Source of the DNA: Rhodospirillaceae bacterium
GTDB lineage: Bacteria > Pseudomonadota > Alphaproteobacteria > Dongiales > Dongiaceae
Assembly: GCA_016712715.1 (NCBI GenBank)
Contig: JADJQM010000001.1
Coordinates: 1,445,001-1,509,000 of the forward strand
Length of the DNA: 64,000 nt
Direction: 5' to 3'
Shown here: positions 17,749 to 24,547 of the stretch, in pieces
How the letters are laid out: every line of letters starts with the position of its first letter
Numbering within the stretch: position 1 is the stretch's first letter
The notes under the pieces: generated by a model
Seen by the model: only the letters and a program-made list of their open reading frames with translations
Database searches by the model: none
What the model was told of the DNA's origin: nothing
Program-made: the position numbers and the translations under genes

Positions 17749-18885
17749 ATGTCGAAGGGAACTTCAGCGCGACGGGCCAACAAGCCGTCGTACAACCTCT
17801 ATCTCTCCAACGGACGACCGCCGCGTCGAACGGAAACGTCAGTCATCCAAGCGGTGCTGCGCGTCGGCGATATCGCCATGATGGTCGGCGGTTCGAACGC
17901 CGGGAAGTCGACCAGCGTCATCCATCTCACTCAAAGCGTGGTGCGTGGCAGGCCGTGGTTCGGCCGGAAGACCACCGCGACCCCCGTGCTCTACTGCTGC
18001 GCGGAGGGCCCTGATGCGGTCGAGGCTGCGGAAAAGGCATGGCTCGGCCATCACAACGAAATCGCGAGTTCGCAAATTGCTTACTGCGAGGAGGGATTTG
18101 GGTTCGATGATGCCGAACAGGTCAAGCAGTTCGTCGAAACCGTCCGCGCTTTCGAGAGCAAGAACAATCTCAAATTCGGGATCATCGTCTTCGATACGCT
18201 TGCCGACTATCTCGGCAACATTGAAGAAAACTCCAATACCGAGATGCGAAAAGTCAATCTGGCATTGCGCTGGATCGCCAAGAAGCTCGGATGCGCGATT
18301 CTTCTCGTGCATCACTTCGGAAAGGATGAGGGTCGCGGTCCGCGCGGTGCAGCGGCGCTCAATGCCAAACTGGATGTGCGGCTCGATTGCTGGTCGGACG
18401 GAGATCTGACCATCCTCGAAGTTGGCAAGATGCGACGTGGCAAAAACGGTGCTCGTTTCGTTGCGCGCCGCGAAGCCGTCGTGGTCGGCGTGGATAGCTT
18501 TGGCGATCCGGAAACCGCCTGCATCATGATTGAGCAACTCGGCGAAGTTCCGCTCTCGGCGGTTCCCGCCTCGTTGACGCTCGATCAAGCCATCCTCAAC
18601 ATCGTGACCGCCATTCCCAAGCCCGTGGACTGGTCAGATGTCCGCACCAGCCTAAAGGCCCTGGGCTTCGCCATCGATGAGGCCGGCCGGGTCGCCGCCG
18701 AACGCGCCAGGGACAAGCTGGCGAAGGGGCCGAATCGTCAGCTTGATTACGACAAAAAGTCGAAGCTCGTCTCTCTGGTGCCGACACTCCCTACGACTGT
18801 TATCGTCGCGAGCAACGTCGGCAACACCGGGGCAAAACCCGAACCGGCCGAACAGCCGGCCAATGACGACGTGGTGGCGGCCTAA
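17749..18885 (+). CDS. RepA-like AAA ATPase / replicative helicase of the element
   Basis: A 378-residue RecA-fold ATPase of the AAA_25/RepA type, as found in RSF1010-like plasmids and mobilizable islands. Walker A is GGSNAGKST near residues 47-55. The Walker B-like strand IIVFDTLADYL lies near 145-155 and LLVHHFGKDEGRGPRGAAAL follows. The C-terminal quarter resembles a winged-helix tail (VDWSDVRTSLKALGF). Start at 17749 follows AAAGGAAAG. It may support replication of the excised circle or unwinding at transfer. The next features are a strong terminator and then the MobV relaxase gene, consistent with a mobilization/replication module. No Rep initiator was found beside it. Confidence 0.8.
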   Translation: MSKGTSARRANKPSYNLYLSNGRPPRRTETSVIQAVLRVGDIAMMVGGSNAGKSTSVIHLTQSVVRGRPWFGRKTTATPVLYCCAEGPDAVEAAEKAWLGHHNEIASSQIAYCEEGFGFDDAEQVKQFVETVRAFESKNNLKFGIIVFDTLADYLGNIEENSNTEMRKVNLALRWIAKKLGCAILLVHHFGKDEGRGPRGAAALNAKLDVRLDCWSDGDLTILEVGKMRRGKNGARFVARREAVVVGVDSFGDPETACIMIEQLGEVPLSAVPASLTLDQAILNIVTAIPKPVDWSDVRTSLKALGFAIDEAGRVAAERARDKLAKGPNRQLDYDKKSKLVSLVPTLPTTVIVASNVGNTGAKPEPAEQPANDDVVAA

Positions 18886-18904
18886 GCGCCGCAAGGGCAA
18901 GATC

Positions 18905-18934
18905 GGGGCCGGCGCAGGCCGGCCCCTCGTTTTT
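18905..18934 (+). terminator. rho-independent terminator after the RepA-like gene
   Basis: A 9-bp perfect stem GGGGCCGGC / GCCGGCCCC (18905-18913 with 18918-18926), loop GCAG, then TCGTTTTT. It lies 19 nt after the stop codon. Confidence 0.88.
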
Positions 18935-18951
18935 CATCGCAGATGAAAAAC
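18929..18951 (-). terminator. second hairpin, likely terminator for the small minus-strand gene
   Basis: Perfect 10-bp arms GTTTTTCATC / GATGAAAAAC around GCA. It overlaps the T-run of the preceding terminator and lies 18 nt past the stop of the 53-codon gene at 18970. Together the two hairpins separate converging transcripts. Confidence 0.55.
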
Positions 18952-18969
18952 GCTAGTAGGTAACGCCTC

Positions 18970-19131
18970 TTAACCTTCTCCTGTCTTTTCAGGCTCATTC
19001 ACCTTGACGCCCGTTTCCAGCTTTCGCACGTCCTGTACCATGTTGCCGGCAGTGGCCAACCGATCGCGCTCAATATCGGCAACGGCCTCCGCCAAGGTTC
19101 TTACTGGAAGTTCAAGATAGGGACTCGCCAT
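18970..19131 (-). CDS. 53-residue hypothetical protein divergent from the relaxase gene
   Basis: ATG at 19131 (MASPYLELPV) opens a 53-codon frame that ends in TAA at 18970. AGGAAG lies just before the start. The protein is acidic and helical (TLAEAVADIERDRLATAGNMVQDVRKLETG) with a charged tail. No family was recognised. It is bounded downstream by a dedicated hairpin and diverges from the MobV relaxase across a gap of about 190 bp. Small genes beside a relaxase often encode mobilization accessory or regulatory proteins; that role here is a guess. The codon pattern and ribosome-binding site make it a credible gene despite its size. Confidence 0.55.
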   Translation of the reverse strand: MASPYLELPVRTLAEAVADIERDRLATAGNMVQDVRKLETGVKVNEPEKTGEG

Positions 19132-19320
19132 GTCTTCCTCGCTTATTGCTTCGTCACTGCATCGGCAGTGGCGTTGCGTTCCGGCGAGGACGGGGTGGCA
19201 AACGGAAACCGATTTCGCGGGGAACCGCCTGCTCGAAGGAAGGTGGGCGGAAAGCGATTGAAGAGCGGAGGGGCAGCGTCCCTAAGATTTCGCCTCTATA
19301 TGTCTTTGCCGGAGGCTCCG
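19132..19320. other. candidate oriT region next to the MobV relaxase
   Basis: This 189-bp non-coding gap lies between the divergent 53-codon gene and the relaxase gene. It has an inverted repeat CACTGC / GCAGTG (19155-19160 and 19165-19170, loop ATCG). MobV relaxases usually nick a site just upstream of their own gene, so this is the first place to look for oriT. No known nick consensus was recognised. Confidence 0.35.
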
Positions 19321-20358
19321 ATGACGAACCCGGCTTACGCAATCTTAAGAGTCAAAGCATTGAAAGGCTGGTCCGCAGTATCGGCTATGGCCCGACATGG
19401 TCGTCGTGAGGGTGGTGACACCGACCATATCGACAAGTCGCGTTCGTCATTGAATCGCTACGGCTCCGATTGGAGCGGCGATCCGCGTGACTTGCGATCC
19501 TGCATCGAAGCCGTTCGAAAGCATCATGGCGCAACAAACCGAAAGGGTGCGCCAGTTGGGTCGCATCTATTGTTGACAGCGTCGGCGTCGTATTTCCGGC
19601 CAGATGCGCCGGACTCTTTCAACACCTACGAAGTCGACAAATTAGAGAACTGGTTGAACACAAATCTCGCTTGGATAAATCAAAGATGGCCTCAGCAGAT
19701 AGCAGCTTGGCGCCTTGACCTCGACGAATCAACTCCCCACCTTGACGTTTTCCTGGTTCCTGTCGCCCATCGCCGAACGCGGGGCGGGCGCGATAAATGC
19801 GAAGTCTCGCATCGCGAAGCATTTGGCAAATCACGCAAATCCTTCGCCGCCCTTCAGAATGATTATGCTGCGGCGATGGCTCCTCTTGGCCTCGCTCGTG
19901 GACGCCCACGCTCCGTCACCGGCGCCATCCATATCCACCCCGCCCGGCTTCGTCTTTCCATGAAGCAGGAAGCGGAACGGCAGCGTGCGCTTCGGATCGG
20001 CAGCGCAGGCATCCTCCGACGCGATGTTAGCAATCTCCGCCTCTCTCCCAATGGCATGCTACGCGCCAAATTCGGCGCTGGCGTCCCCGCAGGAGTACAT
20101 GCCCGATTCCTGGGCATGATGCAGCCAGCGGCTTCAACCCTCATTCAATTCGACCGCCATGTCCAACGCTCCGTAAAAAGGTTGGCACATGAAGTCACGG
20201 AATTCGTCGCCGGCCAAGCTGAGGCCGATCGTCAGCAAGCCACTGACATTCTCGACGAAGCCCAGTTACTCCATGCAGAGTTAAGCCGGCTCGGCATGGC
20301 AACGCCGAGTCGGCTCGCCGATCAATTGGATTTTCTCGTTGGAGAACTGGTCCGTTGA
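19321..20358 (+). CDS. MobV-family relaxase (Mob/Pre type)
   Basis: A 345-residue DNA relaxase that should nick one strand at oriT and lead it into a recipient. The N-terminus NPAYAILRVKALKG and the following AMARHGRREG...SRSSLNRYG block match motifs I-II of Mob_Pre proteins, including the His-x-x-Arg context. Motif III is seen as LDLDESTPHLDVFLVPV near residues 137-153, with the metal-binding Asp-Glu and His; the first His of the classic HxDE is a Leu here. The C-terminal half is helical and charged. The frame is open 51 codons further upstream, but ATG 19321 is preceded by GGAGG and matches the family start. No coupling protein or type IV secretion genes are nearby, so transfer needs a helper element. 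Confidence 0.88.
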   Translation: MTNPAYAILRVKALKGWSAVSAMARHGRREGGDTDHIDKSRSSLNRYGSDWSGDPRDLRSCIEAVRKHHGATNRKGAPVGSHLLLTASASYFRPDAPDSFNTYEVDKLENWLNTNLAWINQRWPQQIAAWRLDLDESTPHLDVFLVPVAHRRTRGGRDKCEVSHREAFGKSRKSFAALQNDYAAAMAPLGLARGRPRSVTGAIHIHPARLRLSMKQEAERQRALRIGSAGILRRDVSNLRLSPNGMLRAKFGAGVPAGVHARFLGMMQPAASTLIQFDRHVQRSVKRLAHEVTEFVAGQAEADRQQATDILDEAQLLHAELSRLGMATPSRLADQLDFLVGELVR

Positions 20359-20369
20359 CCGGCTATCTA

Positions 20370-20930
20370 TCAGGACAAATAGGAGGTTGTTGGTTTTCGG
20401 CCATTGATTCCACCGCGCCATCGCTGCGAAACGAGGCCTTCGATGCGTCCCGCGAGGTCTTCCGGCATCTCCTCAGGAAACCCCCGCCGAGCAGCTTGGC
20501 TGAGCTCGTTTTGGCCACCGGTCAAGGCACGCAACCAGATTTGATATAGGTCGATCTTCTCTTTCATTTTTTTCAATCGGTCGAGATAGCCCTCTGTCAT
20601 GTCTTTGGCATGAAGTTTTGCCAATCGGTCCAGCGCGGTCCGAATGTCGGCAGGCGCGAGATTTTCGATGCCCTCCCGAACGGTTTGAAGCTGACGAACG
20701 AGTTCAAGCACAGCGTCGTTATTGTCGGATGTCGCCTTCCTGACAGTTTCCGCAGCTTCGGCCGTCACCTCCTTTAGAGCGTCGGTACCGCTTGCGACGG
20801 CCTGTTTGTATTGCCCAAAGCGAAGCATTCTGAAAAGATACCAGAGGCCAAATGCAAGGCTGGCGACCAGCGCTGCAATGATGGCGAGAGCAATGAGAAT
20901 GGTAAAAAGCGAAAGCTGAAACGTGAACAT
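20370..20930 (-). CDS. membrane-anchored coiled-coil protein
   Basis: A 186-residue protein beginning MFTFQLSLFTILIALAIIA. One strong transmembrane helix (about 5-35) is followed by a cytoplasmic helical region rich in Ala, Glu and Lys (about 45-150) that should form a coiled coil. The start at 20930 has AGGAGA at good spacing; an upstream in-frame ATG at 20975 lacks one. It is the last gene of the element and converges on the relaxase gene with 11 bp between stops. No family was recognised. The layout recalls methyl-accepting or RmuC-like helical anchors, but no signalling motif is present. Confidence 0.7.
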   Translation of the reverse strand: MFTFQLSLFTILIALAIIAALVASLAFGLWYLFRMLRFGQYKQAVASGTDALKEVTAEAAETVRKATSDNNDAVLELVRQLQTVREGIENLAPADIRTALDRLAKLHAKDMTEGYLDRLKKMKEKIDLYQIWLRALTGGQNELSQAARRGFPEEMPEDLAGRIEGLVSQRWRGGINGRKPTTSYLS

Positions 20931-21139
20931 CGGCGTGTCTCCTGATTGCTTGCCCCGCGACTGCAGGGGCTTCAAAGGGAGAGATAGTTGTCAGAAGCAG
21001 CCTCCGCTTGATTATTCTGTGACGATTTGTGACAGATAATTCGGTAACTCAAGGTAGAAGTCGGTAAACAGCGGTAACAGTATATGTTAATTTTCAATAC
21101 CTTAACGAAGAACACCGTCATCTGCCGTTGTCCGAATTG

Positions 21140-21185
21140 GCTTCCCAAGCTTACGACGAGGGTTCGATTCCCTTCACCCGCTCCA
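21140..21185 (+). repeat. attR core, displaced 3' end of tRNA-Gly
   Basis: Identical to 8129-8174. It holds only the anticodon-stem-to-CCA part of tRNA-Gly(CCC), so it is not a functional tRNA gene. It marks the right end of the island. Confidence 0.95.
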
Positions 21186-21222
21186 AATCCGCCCCGAAAC
21201 ATGACCAGTACGAGGTTCCCCG

Positions 21223-22128
21223 ATGACGAACGCGGGCCATATCACCCTGCTTGATGGCGGCATGGGCCGCGAGTTGAACCGGATGGGGGCGCCGTTCAAA
21301 CAGCCGGAATGGTCGGCGCTTGCGCTGCTGGAGGGGCCGGATTTTGTGCGCCAGGCGCATGCCGCTTTCATCAGGGCCGGCGCCGAGGTGATCACCACCA
21401 ATTCCTACGCGGTGGTGCCGTACCATATCGGCGAAGCGCGTTTTGCCGCGCGGGGCCAGGAATTGGCCGACCTCGCCGGGCGCCTCGCCCGCCAAGCGGC
21501 GACGGACTCGGGCAAGAAAGTACTGGTTGCGGGGTCGCTGCCGCCGCTCTTCGGGTCCTACCGGCCCGACCTTTTCAATGCCGCGCAGGCGCAGGGCCTG
21601 TTGATGCCGCTCATCGTCGGACTGAAGCCCCATGTCGATCTGTGGCTCGCCGAAACACAGAGCGCCCTGGATGAAGCCCGCGAAGTGGCCAAAGGCCTCA
21701 AAGGCGATACCAAACCGTTGTGGCTGTCATTCACCCTGCACGACGAACATCCCGATCCCGCCAATCCGCGCCTCCGCTCCGGCGAGACCGTGGCCGCGGC
21801 AGCGGAGCTCGCGCATGAACTGGGGGCGGCTGCCCTCCTCTTCAATTGCAGCCAGCCGGAAGTGATGGGAACAGCCATCGACGTTGCGAGGGCGACGTTG
21901 AAACGGCTCGGCGCCAACATCAAGGTCGGCTGCTATGCCAACGCCTTCCCACCGCGGAACGAGGAAGAGGAAGCGAATGGCACGCTGAGTGATATCCGTA
22001 CGGATCTCGATCCCAAGGGCTATCTCGCCTTCGCCGAGGATTGGCAGAAGCGCGGCGCCGACATCATCGGCGGCTGCTGCGGCATCGGGCCCGAGCACAT
22101 CGCGGCGCTCAAGGAAAAACTCGGCTAG
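21223..22128 (+). CDS. homocysteine S-methyltransferase family protein
   Basis: A 301-residue (beta/alpha)8 enzyme that should transfer a methyl group to homocysteine, probably from S-methylmethionine or a betaine donor (MmuM-like). The start LLDGGMGRELNRMG, the EVITTNSYAV block, and the zinc ligands (Cys in LLFNCSQPE near 206; Cys-Cys in GGCCGIGPEHI near 286) are present. Before the island inserted it would have been the gene just downstream of tRNA-Gly(CCC). It converges on the AbgB-like gene with only 3 bp between stops. Confidence 0.87.
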   Translation: MTNAGHITLLDGGMGRELNRMGAPFKQPEWSALALLEGPDFVRQAHAAFIRAGAEVITTNSYAVVPYHIGEARFAARGQELADLAGRLARQAATDSGKKVLVAGSLPPLFGSYRPDLFNAAQAQGLLMPLIVGLKPHVDLWLAETQSALDEAREVAKGLKGDTKPLWLSFTLHDEHPDPANPRLRSGETVAAAAELAHELGAAALLFNCSQPEVMGTAIDVARATLKRLGANIKVGCYANAFPPRNEEEEANGTLSDIRTDLDPKGYLAFAEDWQKRGADIIGGCCGIGPEHIAALKEKLG

Positions 22129-22131
22129 AGG

Positions 22132-23733
22132 TCACTCATCATCGCGGTAGGGGATGGTCCATTCCTCGCCGCGCGCGGTGGTAATGTACTCCGGCCAGCG
22201 ATATTGGTGCGGAACCTTGAAGTCCTTGGGCAGCAACGGCGCCATCCACTTGCTGCCGCCGATGCCACCGCCCGTGCGCTCATCGAACTCGGCCTTGGCG
22301 GCCGCGCGCAGATCCGGCTTGGTGAAAAGGTCGAGCAAGGTCGCAGCGATGGTCTTGCCGGCGCTCTGGATCATCGGATCGATCGTGGCGGGAATGCCGC
22401 CCAGGGCGTTGGCCACCCAATCCGGATAGGTATAGCCCTTGGGCGCCGAGAGCATCGGCCGCGCCACGATGAGGCGCACGGTCGGGCAATGCCAGGTGTA
22501 ATCGGGGTAATCGTCCGAGGTGAGGTATTGCTGCCATTCCGGCATCTGCTTGCGCATCAGGCGCTCGCATTCCTGCGGTGAGATGAGTTCCTCGGTTGCC
22601 GGCAGGAACGGTCTCGCCATCGGTTCCAGGCCGAGATTGCGCTGCATTTCCTGCGCAACCTCGATGGCGGCGGGGCCCCATTGCGGAGCGCCGACCAGCG
22701 CCAGATTGTCATAGGTCGCCTGCGAGATCACATGATTGGCAAGGCCCGGCCGACTCTTAGCCACCCAGGTCTTCTTCCATTTGCAGAAGGTCGCCAGCGC
22801 GGCGGCCGCGGCGTTGTTGTCCATCACATTGCTGATGATCTCCGCCTGCTCCACGGAATCAGTCCGCAGCATGTAATTGATCTGCGAGATCTGGGGCGTG
22901 AGGTTGTCGGCGGTCGCCTGCCCTGCGGTGAGGATCGCCTCGTTGAAACTCCACAGGCCCGTGAAGGGCAGCATGGAGCGGCGCAGGCTTTCGTTCAGCG
23001 AATAGAAATGCATCAAGGCGTCGTTGGCACCGGGCGCGCGGGCCGCGAGATGGTTCTGCGGGATCGGGCTGTATTTGTCCGACGCGATCCAATCCTGAGG
23101 TGTCTCACAGGTGAAGGTATAGATGTAGTTGTAGCCGACACCGCAATGCGTATCCCAGATCGTGGTGTTGACCATGGGCAGCATATAGGCGGGATGGAAC
23201 GAGACCGCGGCATCGAGGTCGTCATAATAGCCCTTGGCGGCGTGGATCGGCTTCGATGCGCGGACCTTCTCGGCCGGCTCACCAAAAACCTTGAGCGTGC
23301 CGGTGATGCCGTACTTCTCCATGGCGGCCTTGGTCGCAAGCGCTCCGGCGAATGCGCTCATGCCGAGGGCCGAATGCGGGTCGGTATGACCGGGCGCATA
23401 TTTGGAGAGGCCTTTGCGCGGCTCCTGTTTCGTGCTGGCTGCCTGGCAATTGCCGGGGACGGCGTCATATTCGACATAGGTGGCGATGGTGGGTCCGTTG
23501 CCGTTCTTCCAAGTTGCCATGAAGGCCGTCGGCATGCCCCCGGACCCGGCCTCGACCTCAAATCCCTCGGCCCGCAGCTTCTCGACATACCAGGCGGAGG
23601 ATCTGTATTCGCGAAAAGCGGGCTCGGCAAAGTGCCAGATGATCTGGTGCCAGTCGGAAAGGTCCTGCGCGTGGTTCGCCACCCATTCGAGGACGAATTG
23701 CTTCTGGCTGTCCGCGCCACTCATGATGATCAC
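22132..23733 (-). CDS. M20 amidohydrolase, AbgB-like (aminobenzoyl-glutamate utilization)
   Basis: A 533-residue metallohydrolase close in plan to AbgB. The N-terminal block LSDWHQIIWHFAEPAFREYRSSAWYVEKLRAEGF is typical of the family. Metal-site features include YDAVPGNCQA, GHTDPHSALG and FGEPAEKVRASKP. AbgB works with AbgA to split p-aminobenzoyl-glutamate, a folate breakdown product. No abgA is seen next door, so another amide substrate is possible. The length is longer than the E. coli protein (about 480). Confidence 0.83.
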   Translation of the reverse strand: MIIMSGADSQKQFVLEWVANHAQDLSDWHQIIWHFAEPAFREYRSSAWYVEKLRAEGFEVEAGSGGMPTAFMATWKNGNGPTIATYVEYDAVPGNCQAASTKQEPRKGLSKYAPGHTDPHSALGMSAFAGALATKAAMEKYGITGTLKVFGEPAEKVRASKPIHAAKGYYDDLDAAVSFHPAYMLPMVNTTIWDTHCGVGYNYIYTFTCETPQDWIASDKYSPIPQNHLAARAPGANDALMHFYSLNESLRRSMLPFTGLWSFNEAILTAGQATADNLTPQISQINYMLRTDSVEQAEIISNVMDNNAAAAALATFCKWKKTWVAKSRPGLANHVISQATYDNLALVGAPQWGPAAIEVAQEMQRNLGLEPMARPFLPATEELISPQECERLMRKQMPEWQQYLTSDDYPDYTWHCPTVRLIVARPMLSAPKGYTYPDWVANALGGIPATIDPMIQSAGKTIAATLLDLFTKPDLRAAAKAEFDERTGGGIGGSKWMAPLLPKDFKVPHQYRWPEYITTARGEEWTIPYRDDE

Positions 23734-23785
23734 CTACCCGATTCTGAGAAATTTGCCGGATGCTAGCGCAGAGATGTGGGACGAT

Positions 23786-24547
23786 CTATGCCGACCTCTT
23801 CCTGGCTTCCTTGGCATAAAGATACGTCGCCAACAGTACCCACCGCCGTGCGTTTGCTGCCTTGCCAGGCTTTGCCTGCAGCGGCGTCGTATAGTGCCAG
23901 AACGGCAGCCGATAGATGGTGAGGAAGCCAAGGCCGCTCACCGGCACCATCTCGGTGAAATGCCCGCCCTTGGCGTAGACGAGATACTGATGCTCGACTG
24001 CCTTCGAAGCAAGGGAGAGATGGAGGTCGAGATAGCCGCCGGCCGCGCGCGCATTCTCTGGGTGATGATCGTTATGGGGACCGGCATAGTCACCGGGACC
24101 GTAGCAGAGAACCTGCTGACCGCTCTTGCGGTCGAGGTTGCGGCCGACAAGCTGTTCGGCAAACGCCGCCAGACTTTCCGATTTCAGCAGGTCGACGACA
24201 CCCAGCTCCTGCGCGCGCAGCGACGCGGCATCACGCTTGCGCTCAATATAGGCGGTGCTGACGCGCACCGTCTTGGGCAGCCATTCCTCGTAATTGTGCT
24301 TCATCTCCCAGATCGTTTCCGGCGGGATCGGATCGCTCATCGGCGACAGCAAGGGACGCAGATGCTCCTCCAACGCGCGGCGTAAACTCTCTGCCTTGCT
24401 CTTGGAGATCATGCCGTCGAGGGCGAGGAAGCGGCGCCTGGGATCAGCCAAAGCGCCGCAAATCTCCGCCTTGCCGCCCAGAATTCTGCGGCCGGCGGGT
24501 GTCAGGAGATCTTCGAACTCGCGCGGGATCAGGTCCCGCTTGCTCAC
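23786..24547 (-). CDS. probable 2-oxoglutarate/Fe(II)-dependent oxygenase-like protein
   Basis: A 253-residue protein. The central segment GDYAGPHNDHHPENARAAGGYLDLHLSL offers a His-x-Asp iron motif (HND). A later His (RLPFWHYTTPL) and an Arg in ARRWVLLATYL fit the third ligand and the oxoglutarate-binding Arg of a double-stranded beta-helix enzyme. I cannot name the exact family, and the substrate is unknown. Its ATG overlaps the pepF stop by 4 nt, so the two are translationally coupled. Confidence 0.5.
   Translation of the reverse strand: MSKRDLIPREFEDLLTPAGRRILGGKAEICGALADPRRRFLALDGMISKSKAESLRRALEEHLRPLLSPMSDPIPPETIWEMKHNYEEWLPKTVRVSTAYIERKRDAASLRAQELGVVDLLKSESLAAFAEQLVGRNLDRKSGQQVLCYGPGDYAGPHNDHHPENARAAGGYLDLHLSLASKAVEHQYLVYAKGGHFTEMVPVSGLGFLTIYRLPFWHYTTPLQAKPGKAANARRWVLLATYLYAKEARKRSA

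Larger units (their letters stand above)
8129..21185. mobile_element. integrative mobilizable element in tRNA-Gly(CCC), about 13 kb
   Basis: The element is bounded by a 46-bp perfect direct repeat made of the 3' part of the tRNA gene. An integrase lies 70 bp inside the left end, the usual layout for tRNA-targeting elements. Cargo in order: integrase, HTH protein, RloC-like ATPase, Type ISP restriction-modification enzyme, RepA-like ATPase, 53-codon small gene, MobV relaxase and a membrane coiled-coil protein. It has a relaxase but no type IV secretion genes, so it would need a helper for transfer (mobilizable, not conjugative). The flanking genes (importer operon on the left, homocysteine methyltransferase on the right) are ordinary chromosomal genes. 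No gene inside the element appears frameshifted. Confidence 0.93.

Noticed and set aside
21151..21633. 160-codon minus-strand frame ending at the attR tRNA fragment
   Set aside because: It is antisense to the homocysteine methyltransferase gene, and its end is translated tRNA sequence, a known spurious pattern.
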